Below are positions 41,166 through 53,275 of a stretch of DNA of 64,000 nt, piece after piece. This DNA is from Prinia subflava (Eukaryota > Chordata > Aves > Passeriformes > Cisticolidae). The position numbers and the translations under genes were made by a program. Every line of letters begins with the position of its first letter. Positions within the stretch are counted from its first letter, which is position 1. The notes under the pieces are model-generated. The model was not told where the DNA came from. It searched no databases and worked only from the letters and a program-made list of their open reading frames with translations. The DNA lies in contig NC_086283.1 of the NCBI RefSeq assembly GCF_021018805.1, positions 22,719,662-22,783,661 of the forward strand, written 5' to 3'.

Positions 41166-44100
41166 GCTCTTCCAGCCTCTCCCAAGAAAAGCAGGATAAA
41201 CACCATGCTTGAGTATTCTGAGCCCGCCAAGGAGAACAACCCTTCAATAAATAATTGGCATTGGAACATTTTCAGCTTTCTGCTCTTTCCTCATAAGCAG
41301 CTGAGATGAATGAATAATCCATGATGGAGATTTTACTCAGAGAATTTTTCTGTGGACATCACTCACACTCCACCGGTGAATGGATCACACTTCCCCTCAA
41401 TTCATCTCAGATTGGGCTTGCCTGATTCTTTTTTTTTTTGGCAAAGGGTTGTACTGGATGCACTGAGTGCCCTTTGAGAGCTCTCCATGCTGGTGGGTCC
41501 TGTATCTGCCATCTTTTCACAGAAAAAGGAAAAGTCCCCTGTCCACTGTCCTGGCACTGTCTCCCCATGGGACACAGGGATGCAGCAGGGAAGTTTATCT
41601 TTTGCAGGAAGGCTGCTTCTGCCTCCAGCTCATGCTGTGTTGGAGCTCCTGGATTTGAGCTCTGAGTAGGATGTGCAGCCTCTAGACAAAGTCAGAATTG
41701 TTTGGGTTATTTCAGAGTTGGCAATGGGCTCATTGGTCCTGATGGTTCTGTGCTGGGAACAAATCCGTTTTTAGGAAGAACCAAATTACCATAAAGGCTT
41801 AGATGTACTGTCCCTTGTTCCCTCTGACCCATCCTTAAAGATGAGGATGACAGGACACCTCAGCATGGTCCTGCTCATTTCCCTGTGCTGCTGGGGAAGG
41901 TTCCTGACTGTCTCAGTCACCCTCTGCCCCAGCAGAGCTCGGGGCGGGCAGGGGGCAGGCACAGTTCCTTGCTCTGACCTTAAAAAAAGAGACTAGAAGT
42001 TCTGGAAGCCACAGGGAGCATCTGAGGACTGGGATGCTCCTGTTCTTGGGATGTAGGAGCCCCCAGTGGGAGCATCCCCATGTCCCAGGGGTGATGGTCC
42101 CTGTCACCCTTCTCCAGAGCCCCAGTGAAGTGATCCCAGGTGTTCTTCTGGGAAGCAGAGCTCCAGCCCTGCCGTTTCCATCATGGGCTCACCCAGACTG
42201 CTCCACAGGGAAGCCCAGAAGAGCCCAAATAAGAAACACATTTGGGATTAGTGGGAGAGATAATTCCAGCAGACAGGGCTGGGCTGGCCTTGATTAGTGC
42301 AAATCACAGCAATCGCTGCTGGTTGCAATCCCAGCAGAAGCAATTCCTTTTTTATTGTGATTTCTTCCTGATTGTGTTTGGGGGTTTTCTCCCTCTGGTA
42401 TGGAGTTGAAGGGACCTTGACATGTAGTTTAGGATCAGATCTGGTCTTGTCAGGGAATTGCTCTAATCTGATTACACAGGACTGTCCCCCACCTCTGTGG
42501 CACGATGGCTTTAATTGCACTTGAACTGTCCTAAAACTTATTTTGTTTTATTGAACAAGCAGGAATATTTCAGTTGAACACACCCTGGGCTCTCATTAGC
42601 GAGAGCAGTGCCTTGGTCCCACTTTGCACTGAGGGTGTCTGGCAGCTGAAGACACTTTAGCTAAACCACCCTCAGGTGTGGCAGGGATGCCACCCTGGTG
42701 CTACAGAGGGAAAATTTGGTCAATCCAAGCAACAGGTCCCTGTCAGAGAACCCAGCTGCTCCCGTCAGGAGTTTCCATGGGTCCCGGAATGGGTTCCAGG
42801 ATGTGTCTGGGGTGGCTCTGCCAGGCTGGAGGCCGGTCCCTGCTGTGCCCAGGGGGGATGCAGGGAGAGGCTGAGGCAGCTCCCAGCCCTTCCCTCTATG
42901 CTCCCCACACTCCTGCTTCCCACCAACCATCACCTGCAGGATCTGGTGATTTCTCAGAGGAGCCCAAGGCTCTCTAAGCAATAAAGTGAACCCCTGCACA
43001 ACCCAGTGCTCACTGCAGGGACCCGCTGGGGCTGGTGCCAGATCAGCAGCCCCACTCCAAGCAAAGCTGGGACAGCAGCACCAATGTCCAGGGAGTCCCC
43101 AAGGGCTCTCTGATTTGGGGAGAGTTGGTAGCCAGCACCAGGGGTGCCAGCTGGGCTGGTGACCCCAAATGCAACTGCAGCATTTGTGAATGTATCAAAG
43201 TATTCTGAGAGGCTGAGGATAGGGAGTGTTCCTTTGTTTAATCACAGGATGGTTTCTTTATCTATAAGGAGGAGTAATTAGTGCCTCCTGGAACAGACAT
43301 CCTTTTCCTGGTCACAGTGCAGGCTGGAGAGAAATCCCTGGGCAGGAGTTCAGTCCTCTTCCTCACTGCCTCCCTGACCTTGCCTTTGTCCATCCTGATC
43401 CACTGAGGATCTCTGCTTGTTCATCCCTCCACTTCTCTTCCCGTCTCCCTGCCTGTCAGATTTCGCCCTCCCTTCATACCTGGAGAGATGGAATTGGAAG
43501 GTTTTGAGAAGCACTTTTGGAGACAGCCCTCACCCTTTGTTTCTCCGATGGCATCTGGTGATAATAACAGCGCAGCAGCCCCAGACCTCCTGGCTTCAAT
43601 TACTTTACAGGATCAGCTAATCCCAGTTAAAATTACCTTTGTAACTGAAGGATAATTGTAAATCAAGGCTCTCTCCTGCACTCGGGTGTGCTGAAAAATC
43701 ATTGCTGAGATGCTCCGTGTGCCAAGGTTGCAAGGATCAGCCGGATGAGGAGCAGGCGCTGGGAGATGCTGTCCCAGAAGGTTGGTTTTCCTTTTCAAAG
43801 CAAACTCCAAACAGATGGGGCCTTTTTTCCTGTGTCTCTGTGGAGTGGATAGGATTGAAGTGATGGAAAGGAGACATTTCACAAGGCTTTTTACCTGGGT
43901 GATCTTCAGTCTCCAAGGATTGAACTTCTCCCAGGATTGCTCCAGCAGGAGGCTGATGCAGAGGTTGGCTCGGGACAGCTCTGGCAGTGCCCTCCTGCCT
44001 CGGGATTCTGGGAGCAGTGTCCCCAGGACAGCTGTGCACCCCGCAAAACACCAGCACAGAGCCCCAGGTCCAGGGAAACACCACATGAGGCTGAAGGCAG

Positions 44101-44177
44101 GGTGAGGGTTGGGTTTGTCCATTGTCAGTTTTATCCCCCTTTGATATTCTCAGCTATGACTGAAACAGGGGAACGTC
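41166..44177. other. Unique noncoding DNA
   Basis: Several short AT-rich stretches occur (near 41230-41340, 42330-42380, 43190-43270, 43590-43670), but no repeat, exon or RNA gene was recognised. Confidence 0.45.
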
Positions 44178-44441
44178 TGACAGGGCAAGGGCAATGGTTT
44201 TAAACTGAAGGAGGGTCCAGTTAGGTTGGGTATGTTTTCTAAAATGAGGGTGTTAAAACCCTGGCACAGGGTGTCCAGAGAGGCTGTGGCTGCCCCATCT
44301 CTGGAAGTATCCAAGGCCGGGTTGGACGGGGCTTGGAGCAACCTGGGGTAGTGGAAGGTTTCCCTGCCCATGGCAGGGGCTGGAGTGAGATGGGCTTCAA
44401 GGTTCCCACCAGCTCATGCTAGGATTCCATGATTCCATGAT
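44178..44441 (+). mobile_element. CR1 retrotransposon, 3' fragment, plus orientation
   Basis: GACAGGGCAAGGGCAATGGTTTTAAACTGAAGGAGGGTCC, AACCCTGGCACAGGGTGTCCAGAGAGGC, CCATCTCTGGAAGTATCCAAGGCCGGGTTGGACGGGGCTTGG, GGAAGGTTTCCCTGCCCATGGCAG and a clear double tail ATTCCATGATTCCATGA at 44424-44440. The intact octamer tail shows the 3' end is complete. Confidence 0.94.
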
Positions 44442-47400
44442 CTTTTCTCTTGCTGGAGCCTCCCTGATCTTTCCACAGCCTCACAGTCTCAGGACATCTC
44501 TCTGGTACTGCCACCGAGCAAATCCTGCCATCATTCTTCCTTACATGGCAGACAAATCTCTCCTGAACTGCTTTATCCAACCACTGTGTTCTGCTTTATA
44601 ACTTTGACCTTACAGTAACTTCCATGGCAGTTTCTGCAAATTTTTCCTTCAAAAGCTGAGATTCCCTTGTTGTGACCCAGCTCTCCTTGTGATCACCTCC
44701 TCCTCTCTGCCCAGCCCTTCAGCCAGCCTTGCCCTAGCATCCATGGCAATTTCAGCACCTGCCCCTGAGCAACAAATTTATTTTCTCTGGCAGTTTAGCT
44801 TTAAAGCCTGATGAAGGATCAGACAGACTCTAAAGGCTCAAAGACTCAATAAACTTTATTAAGTCCATGACAAGCTGAACACTCTCCCCACAGACTCTGA
44901 TATGGCACCAGGTTTCAGGAATTGCTTGGTGCATCCCACAGAAAACCCCAGTCCAGCATTGGTTAGCAGAACTTATCCACAACTGCAGAACAGATCTCTA
45001 AAAAAATAATAAATGATGCAGGTGCATTCCAAGATAAATCATCTGGTTCAGGTGCTGCCAAGAACAGCACGGAGTTAATCCTCAGCACATAACTCTTCCC
45101 GTGAGCTGCTGTGGGGCCATGTCCTGTGACCACAGTGGTGCCATCGGAGCAGCTCTGGCTGCCTTCAGCTCCCTGGCAGGGATAGAGAACTCCTGGCACT
45201 CCAGAGGGTGCCAGGGCAAGGGGGCACATGTGTTCAGCCCCAAACCTCCCACCAGTCGTCCCAGTGAGGGTGGGGCACACGGTGTGGGGTGGTTCCACAG
45301 CACGGTGCAGGGTGGGTGGCAAACCAGGGTAATGCAAGAGCAGGACAGCTCTACTCCTCTCCCTGTGAGCAGGAGATGCTCCTTTCTCCCTCAAGTCCAA
45401 GTTTTTTACAGTGCAGGGAGGGGGAGAGGAGACCTGCTGGAGGACTTTTCCTAAATAAAGTAAGGGTTAAACCCAGCAAAACACACTAGGAGCGCAAAGA
45501 TCAGTAATGCCACGTGCAGCCTCTGCTTGCACCAGAGCTCCAGTAAAGGTTTGTGAAGTCTTTAGTTAGCTGAGAACTTTCCCAAAGAAAGATAAAAATG
45601 GGGAAATAGTGGCATGATCAATGTTGCTATTTTGTCCTCCTCAAATTGTTTTTCTTGTGTAAGTGTAGCCCAGCACTCTGGTGCCATTAGGCCTCTCCCC
45701 TATTTTTCAGTCTGCTTTATGAAAGCTATTGATCTCCAGCTGCTGGAGGATCCGTCAGCCCCAGCTCATCCCAGCCCATTACAGACTCTGCTCTCCGCAG
45801 TGACGAGGGATCGATGCGGTCCTGGGCACACTCACACTCCAGCCCAAGTCTGGCTTTATCGATCTGTGGGTTCTGAGGTACCTGGGAACACTGGCGGGTG
45901 ACAGGGGTGCCTGAGGCAGCGAGGAGCCGGCTCAGATCGCCCAGCAAAGCCCCACTCCAGATCTGTCTCTCTGCTGCTGGGCTCACCTTAATGATCTTTG
46001 ATTTGCCTCTTCCAGCACATAAATAATTGTGTAAGGCCGGGAGCATGCTCAGAGGGAGGATGAGGGGGAAGGCAGAGGCTTTTTTCTGTTTCCAGTCACA
46101 AACTAGTGATGTTCTGCAGAAGAATGAGGCCGTGTCTGTGCTGGCTCCGTCTTGCCTCACCTGCCCCGTTCCCTCAGCACCTGAGAGGTGCAGGGCATTG
46201 CACAGGGCCAGAGAGGATTAAAGAGATTTTCACAAGTTATCTGGGATGGATTTACATAAGTTTGTTCAAACACAGACCCCAGGGGCTCCATGGCTGGAGT
46301 GTGTGCCCAAGGAGAGCCACCATTCCATAGTCCCAAGGCTCAGGAATCGGCCATGTACCCACAGATCTTTTATTCTCTTTCTGAATTACATCACCAAAAC
46401 TGGAGGCTGTCCATGGGAAATTTTGAGTCAAAACCAAACAGAATTACTCTATTAACCAGGTTACCATGAATAATGCACTCCTGCTGGTGGAGGTGGCAGC
46501 TCTTACAGATGTCAAAAGGGTTTTGCCGAAGAGGTGAAAGTTTGGGTGTTGATGGGAACAGAGTGCCAGAAGTGCCTGACCTGGGGCTGCTGCTGGTATC
46601 CAGAAAAATGTTTTCCTTACACTGCTTGCAAGGATCAAATCCTGCAGCAGCTACAGCAGCTGATTGTTCCCATCTCCATCCTCCTGCCCACGGCGGCCGA
46701 GCTGGCAAGGAAAATCTCCATCCACGCCGGCACAGCAGCCAGGCTTGGCCAGCCCGGGAGAACCTCATTTCACAAGGTGGCAATTAAAATTTTATGCTCT
46801 GAGTTTTCCCTGAATGATTTTAAACCATCTTTTCTGATGACTTCCTAGTAGCAAGTTGAGTAAATTAGAATCTGAATGCAATCAACATCCTTGATTCCGA
46901 CGCCAGCCGGGGTCCGTCGGGGAGGCTGCGTCTGAGCAGCTCTGCCTGACGAAGAAGGTCAAGGGCTTGGTGTCCTCGGAGGCTTTGCCCTTGGAGTATT
47001 GTCAGAGAAGGAAAGAAACACCAGAAAGTAGGACACAGTCCCCCAAGTAGCACAGAAATCCCACCCTGCTCTGCAAACTTCACTTCTTTCCCTCATCTGC
47101 ATGTTTTCTGTCAGGTCTCAGAGATGGGACTAATGAATAAAGGAGCTGCAACTGCAGCCAAACCAGAACCAGCCCCTTCCTGTCTGTGGGGTCTGAGGGC
47201 ACAGGGGCAAGGCTCTGCACTCACTTCAGGGGCACTCTCAGGTCACTCCTGGAGGGGTCTGGCATGGAGATCTCATTCCTCTAGTCCACTCTCTCTCGTC
47301 TCCACCAGTGTCCCGGCCATCCTGGAGATCCCAGCAGTGCCCGCTGCTCCAGGTGGGTCCATGCTCCCATCTCCACCTGCAGCAAGGTGATTTCTCTGTG

Positions 47401-49199
47401 GAAAGGTCCTGAGGGGTCTCAGCATTCACCTCCCCCACACTTGATCAGTCTGTCCAACCCCCCAGAGCTGTGCTGTGCTCGGTGGGGCTCAGGAGGCACC
47501 AAGGACACAGGGAAGGAAAGACATGTTCCCGGGCTCAGGACCAGCAGAAGGCACAAGCAAGGCATGGGCCATGTGCCCTGCACACACAGGGATGTGCCAT
47601 GTCTGCTGGAGCTGGGGACACTCCATTGGGGAGCCTCGCAAACACTCAGCTCTGAGACTCCTGGAGCACAGCTCCAGGAGAAGCCTTTGGATGGAGACAG
47701 TCCTACTACACAAGGAGAGGGGAGGGAGGGTTTTCCTTTCCAGTTACCAGCTCAGAGGGTCTGATACGCTGCAGCTGCAGGGAAGTGGGGTCACTCCTCC
47801 CAGCTGTGGTGAGCTCGGGATGGCTGGGACGGGTTCAGCCTTTAATAATCCACAGAACGGCTCAGGAAGGGGCTGCTGGCAGCCCACACTCCTGCCCCAG
47901 TCCTGGTAAACTCAGCTTGCACCCAGCACCGCCATGGGATATCAGGGGTGGGACCCTCCATGGTGGGGAGATACCCAGGAATGTGCCAGTGGCCATGGGC
48001 AGGTGATGTCCAGGATCACCTCGAGCCAGTGGCCAGGCCGGGATATTCCCTGTGGAAGAAGAGCCATCCCAGAGGCAGGACCCGTAATCTGGCACGGGGG
48101 AAGTGTGGGGGGCATTGGGGAGGAGCAGCTGGGCCATCCCAGGCGCTGTGGTGGGTACCATGGCCGGGGCTGCTCCATCTCCCCTCCATGGAATGAAAGC
48201 AGGGATTGTTTCATTCATTGAAAGCCCCGGAGCCGGAGGTGTATAAACAGTGAGAGCAGCTCCCTGCACACTCGGAGCGAGGGAAAAACGAGTTGTTGAA
48301 AAGATGACAGCCGGCTCTGCCTCGGAGTTCACCTGGGCAAGGAGCAGGGGCGGGAGAAGCATGGAGCGAGGGGTGGGGAAGGTGGGAGAGCCCCAGGAGG
48401 AGAGGAGACGCTTAGAAAATTGTATCCTTTATTTTGGGAGCAGAAAATACTCTCTATCGCTTCCTGGCATCAAAGGACTTTCACTTTCTTGCACCTTGAA
48501 GGAGGAAAGGCAGGGCTGTGGGAGGTGGAGCGGGGCGGGCAGGGGTCGGGCAGGACGCGCTGATGAAAAGCACCCCGTGCGGCTCCGGTCTCCCGGGGGC
48601 AATCAGGGCTCGAGAAAAGCCCAGAAAGAACTTTTACAGCGGAATGTTTAGCGCTGAGGTCATTGCTGCCCTTCCCCTCTCCAGCTTTCTCCTCTTTCCC
48701 CTGCTTGGGGGACCACGCTTGGGGTTTCCCCAGGAAAACCTGACATGTCCCAGGTCCTCTGGCCGTGCCGTGCTGTGGGTGCCAGTTTTGGGGACAGTCA
48801 CAGTGGGGACACGCCTCCATCAGCGCAGTGGTTGGTCAAGGCAGGACCACTGAGGCTCCTCCACGCCGCACCCCTGTGCACAGGGTTCGTGCAAAGTCCT
48901 TTTTCTCCAAAAGGCTTTCAAGAAAATTGACATTTGGTAGCAGCTAAGATCCCTCCATCCTTCAAAAGCATTCCCCCATCGCCATACAACCCTCCAGGGA
49001 GGATTTATGCTCCGCCGCTGCTCCCTGGAGATCGATGTCCCAAGGCACAGAGATTTCTTTCCCACCCACCAGTGCCTAAGAGAAGCTGTCCAGGACAGGG
49101 TGGCATGAAGGGACAGCCGGCTCCTGCACGTTGTTACCACCTGGTGGCACCAGAAAAGGTTGTCAGAGCAAGAACTAATTAATTCAAGTCGCAGTCCTT
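44442..49199. other. Unique noncoding DNA, CR1-free
   Basis: No exon, RNA gene or transposon was recognised over about 4.7 kb. Near 44845 a plus-strand CAATAAACTTTATTAAG may be a poly(A) signal or chance. Block 46750-46900 (GGTGGCAATTAAAATTTTATGC, GAGTAAATTAGAATCTGAATGCAATCAAC) reads like a conserved noncoding element. Confidence 0.4.
47658..47680. repeat. 10-bp perfect inverted repeat, 3-nt loop
   Basis: CTCCTGGAGC, ACA, GCTCCAGGAG. A short GC-rich hairpin of unknown meaning; CTCCTGGAG-type dyads are common in GC-rich DNA. Confidence 0.8.
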
Positions 49200-49930
49200 G
49201 GCTTGGGAATTTCCGCGCAGTTTTTCGGCCCGCCGTGGCTCGCCGTGTGGCTGTTAAGCACCGACTCAGGTTTTACAGCCTCAGGGTTAATGTTCGTGGG
49301 CTTCAGCCTCGCAGCAGGGGCTGAGCACTCAAATAAGGGACGGGGACGGGGGGGTGGGGATGCTTTTCCTGCAGAGCTCGGCCCTGCACCCTCCGCCTGC
49401 CCTTCCCGCGGGGCTGGCACGGCCACGGCACCGCGTCTTGCCCGGGCTGCCCTACTAGAGTGAGACTCGCTGCCTTTTCGATGGCAGGCAGCGATTCTGT
49501 GGGATCCGAAATCCTTCAGAGCGATCCCAAATCCCGCTGGTGCTGGACTGTTCCCTCTGCTTTGGGCACGGCAGGAGAGAGGATCAGGGATGGCTGCTGA
49601 GACCAGCTGCATCCCAGCGCTGCCAGCTGGAGACCTTCGGGGCTGCGGTGGGTCGCTGGGGGAAAACCCACCCGAAATTCCTCCCCAAGCCAGGAGGGAG
49701 GTGTCAGCACCGCGGCCCCGGGGCTGGACCTCCAGGAGCAGAGGTCGGGTCCCCGCGGGGCTGCACGGCCGGCTGCTGACAGCAGCTGGATCTCCGGGAG
49801 CCTGGAAGTGACCCTAAAACTGTCCAAACAAACCCCGTCTCACATCTTGGCCGGGAGAGGCACAATCTGTCACCGGCTCTGTATCGGTGCAGGGGCAAGG
49901 GCCGAGCGCGGCAGGAGCTCGGCAGGGCTG
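49200..49930. other. CpG-rich block with strong G4 motif
   Basis: By hand I count roughly 50 CpG over about 730 bases. They are most concentrated at 49211-49260 and 49390-49440 and again at 49740-49790. GGGACGGGGACGGGGGGGTG at 49337-49356 continues to a fourth G run at 49359, a strong G-quadruplex. The block may be a weak CpG island or alternative promoter. No exon was recognised. Confidence 0.4.
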
Positions 49931-52900
49931 TGGGTGTTCTCCTTCTTCCCGGGAGTGTCCCACAGGGACAGGGCTGGAGCTCCCTCTCACAGCCACACCA
50001 CCACCTCGGTCCTCTGTGCTAAAACTCTTCTTCATCCCCCGGGAACAGCATGGACAGCACCAGGAGAGGGGAGGTTGGGGGGACAGTGTGTGGGGCACCC
50101 AAGCTGCTGCCCACCAGCTGTGCTGCCCTCCCAAGAGGTGAACCCGGGGCAAGGATGGCTGCTGGAGGTGGTGGAGCTGCAGGGACGGCCCAGGACAGCA
50201 GGACTCACCTGAGCTCTCTCTACCCACATCCAGATCCATGCAAGGCTGCAGGAGCCTCCCACGTCCTTCCTTTGCCGGTGACATGGCTAAGCAGGAGGTA
50301 AATTGAAGGCAGGACATCTGATGAAAGAGCTTAATTGCTTCAGGTTACATTCGGAAAACACAGCCTAAATAAAGAAGTGGGGGGAGGTTGCAGCTCTTGA
50401 TGGCTGGAGAGATTTATGTGTCTCAGCTGCTCCTGATCAGCCCTGGTCACCTCCAGTTCCCCATCGCCTGTTTTCCACCTTCCAGGGTTGCCCCATGTGT
50501 TGAAATGTTTGGGTGTCCCCAGAGGGCTGAGCCTTGGCCCCCATTAATCCCCCCTCGCTGACCCGACAACAGGGAGGAAATTTGCCTCAGTTAAACGTGT
50601 AAGGTCTCATTTCCCTTTGAAGTCAGAGCGACACCAGGAACTGCTGGGGAGGTCTGGAGAATAACCAGAGAAACTGAGCCCAAAGTCTTAAAATTAGGGA
50701 ATTGCACACTAGAGATGACCCTAAGCCTATGGAGCAGCTCCTGTCTCGTCTCCCTCAGGAGAGTACCCACATTCCCAAAGCAGAGCTGGAACACCCTGGC
50801 AGGGATGGAGAGCAATGCAGAGATGCCAAAAAAACCAGTGAGACACCCCCTTAATCCCCTTCAGTCACTGTCCAAGGGAAGGAAAACCTCCTCTGCCTCC
50901 TTTTGGGCTCAGTTCTCCAAGGATGTGGAGATGGAAGCCGACACTGACTCTTCTAGAGTGGGGGATGAAGCCCTCACATCCTGCTGTGCCTCATGTGAGT
51001 GTCTGTGCAGGACAAGGGGTGACAGAGCTGCTCTGCAGCCCCATCCATGGACCTGGCACTGCAGGGAAGGCTCATCCCGCCAGGAGCCATCCAGCATTCC
51101 CGTGCTGGAATGAGACCTGAACTCACCCAGCCACGTTTCCTGCATTTTCTGGCGTGGTGGGAATAACAGATCACCAGCTCCTGCCTGTCATCCATCCTGC
51201 TTATTTCCTGCACAGGGCCTGATTTATGCCAGCATCTCCTTCCCCTGTGCCATCGGCGCGTGCTGATGGATGGCCCCGCTCCCTGCTCTCGCTGTCCCCT
51301 TGCGCTGCACCAAACCATTAATTCTGTGCCAATGTAAACCTGTCTCACCTTCAAGACTTTAATTTTGCAGAAGCATAAACACCTTATAATCCCTCTGTCT
51401 TTATCTGGCTCCGGAGCTTTTCCTCCCCTCCCTTGGCTGGGGTTATCTGGGGTGAGGATGTGGCCGCAGAGGGGGAAGAGCAGAAAACCTGGCCAGTGGG
51501 GCTGCCCCAGTCCCAGCACTGGGGACAGCTGGGAGGAAGATTCACTCCCCACCCCCATCATTCCTCTGGAGCACAGAACAGCCTCTGCATAATTCTGGAG
51601 AGATGCAGGAGGTGCAGCCAGACCCAGGAAGTCATTAAATCCCAGGGTCAAGTGCTTGGAGAGCCGCTAAGTGGCCTAAGCCCAGCTTCCAGACCCCGAA
51701 TGATGCCCAGATCTTCCTTGCAGGGAGGGTTCTTGCTCTGAATGAATCCCGGGATATCCTAGGGTTTTAGACCTGATGACAGAGTGAAAATGGAGCTTTG
51801 TGAGGACCTGGGAATGGCCACGCAGCACTGCCCCACACTGTTGCTCCGCCCTGCTGTGCTCACAGCCTGGCTGGCACTCAGGGGTCCAGCTCAGGAATTT
51901 TCCCCTGGGTGGGAGCCAGGCAGGACTCATGACACTGCTTGGAGGCACCACACAAGAATGCGTGTGATGCCTCCAGCAGTGGCAATTTCACCATGGCCAG
52001 GAAGGAGAGGAAAACTCCACTGATGTGGCAAAAGCATCTGTGTAAGCCCTGGCGCTGCACAAGGTTTGGACACAGTGAGCTTGGAGGTATTTTCCAACTT
52101 CATATTTAATGGTTCCAAGGGACACGTGTGTCACTGCCCCGCTGTCTGCTGATGAATGTGTCAGTTCCTGAGAGAGGGACACAAGGAGCTGCAGCCACCA
52201 ATGTCCCTGGGCCAGCCCCAGGGCAGAGCTCTGACCTGCACAGCCCAGATGGATGAACAGAGCCATGGCAGGTCACAATCTGCACCATCACTGCCCACCC
52301 CTCAGTCCCCAGTGAGTCCTGCAGCATTTTGTCCTTCCTTCCCCAGCTTTCCTCTTTCCCCTTTTTGATTCTTGAGTCATTTGTTTCAATCTTTGGCAAT
52401 TCCTACAGCATAGAAAAATCCATGCCACTCCTCCCTTTGGGGAATGACGTGCTGCAGTACCGTGGCTGCCATCCATTCAGTGCCAAGTTATGAAAATGAA
52501 GATATCTTTCAGCACTACAGACCTGCTAATCAGGAGAATGGCTTCGGAGGGCTTTTGTGGGCTCTGTTAATTTGTGCTGCATTGAGCCACGCAGAGCTGA
52601 GAGGAGCATTAGGGGGGGCAGAGAAGGGAATAAATCAATGCAGGGATGGAGGAGTGCTGGGCTGGCTGTGCTGGGGCTGCCGCGCTCTCACTTAAACACT
52701 CTCCATCCATCAGAGCCTGCAGGTGGAACTCTGCCTCCCAGGCAACAGGTTTTGTCCTTCACAGTTCAGCATGTGCTGTGCAGGCTCCTCAGGGCGGGGA
52801 GCAGCTGATCCTGCCTCACCTGGATGGCCCAGCCTCGCTGGGGAGCTCTGCCCCAGGGGCTTCTGCAGCTCGAGGCAGCAGCTCTGGAGTGCTGGAAAGG

Positions 52901-52934
52901 GCTGTGCGCTCCACGGTTGCTCCGTGATGATGTT
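49931..52934. other. Unique noncoding DNA with conserved-looking blocks
   Basis: Three AT-richer blocks stand out as possible conserved noncoding elements: 50320-50400 (GCTTAATTGCTTCAGGTTACATTC), 51290-51430 (ACCATTAATTCTGTGCCAATGTAAACC, AAGACTTTAATTTTGC, TTATAATCCC) and 52480-52620 (GCTCTGTTAATTTGTGCTGCATTGAGCC). No exon or transposon was recognised. Confidence 0.35.
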
Positions 52935-53275
52935 CACAGAATCATAGTATCACAGGATGGTTGGGTTGGAAGGGACCAAGGGACATTAATGGCCATCCTG
53001 TTCCACTCCCTGCCATGGGCAGGGGCACCTTCCACTATCCCAGGTTTCTCTGGCCTTGGACACTGCCAGGTCTGGGGCAGCCACAGCTTCTCTGGGCAGC
53101 CTGTGCCAGGGCCTTACCACCCTCACAGCCAGGAATTCCTTCCCAATATCCCATCTCACCCTGCCCTCTGGCATACCTTTCTGTCCTGTCCTTCCAAGCC
53201 CTTGTCCAAAGTCCCTCTCCAGCTCTCTTGGAGCTCCTTTAGGCACAAGAAGGGACTCTTAAGTTCTCCCACTAT
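52935..53275 (-). mobile_element. CR1 retrotransposon, minus orientation, longest copy
   Basis: Read on plus: CACAGAATCATAGTATCACAGGATGG, GGTTGGAAGGGACC, CTGCCATGGGCAGGGGCACCTTCCACTATCCC, GGCAGCCACAGCTTCTCTGGGCAGCC, CCTTCCCAATATCCCATCTCACCCTGCCCTCTGGC, CAAGCCCTTGTCCAAAGTCCC, TCCAGCTCTCTTGGAGCTCC and TTTAGGCACAAGAAGGGACTCTTAAG. At about 340 bp it reaches furthest into the upstream region. It is noncoding. Confidence 0.94.

Noticed and set aside
44820..44870. Poly(A) signal CAATAAACTTTATTAAG as a gene 3' end
   Set aside because: AATAAA is common, and no exon or coding frame is recognisable upstream.
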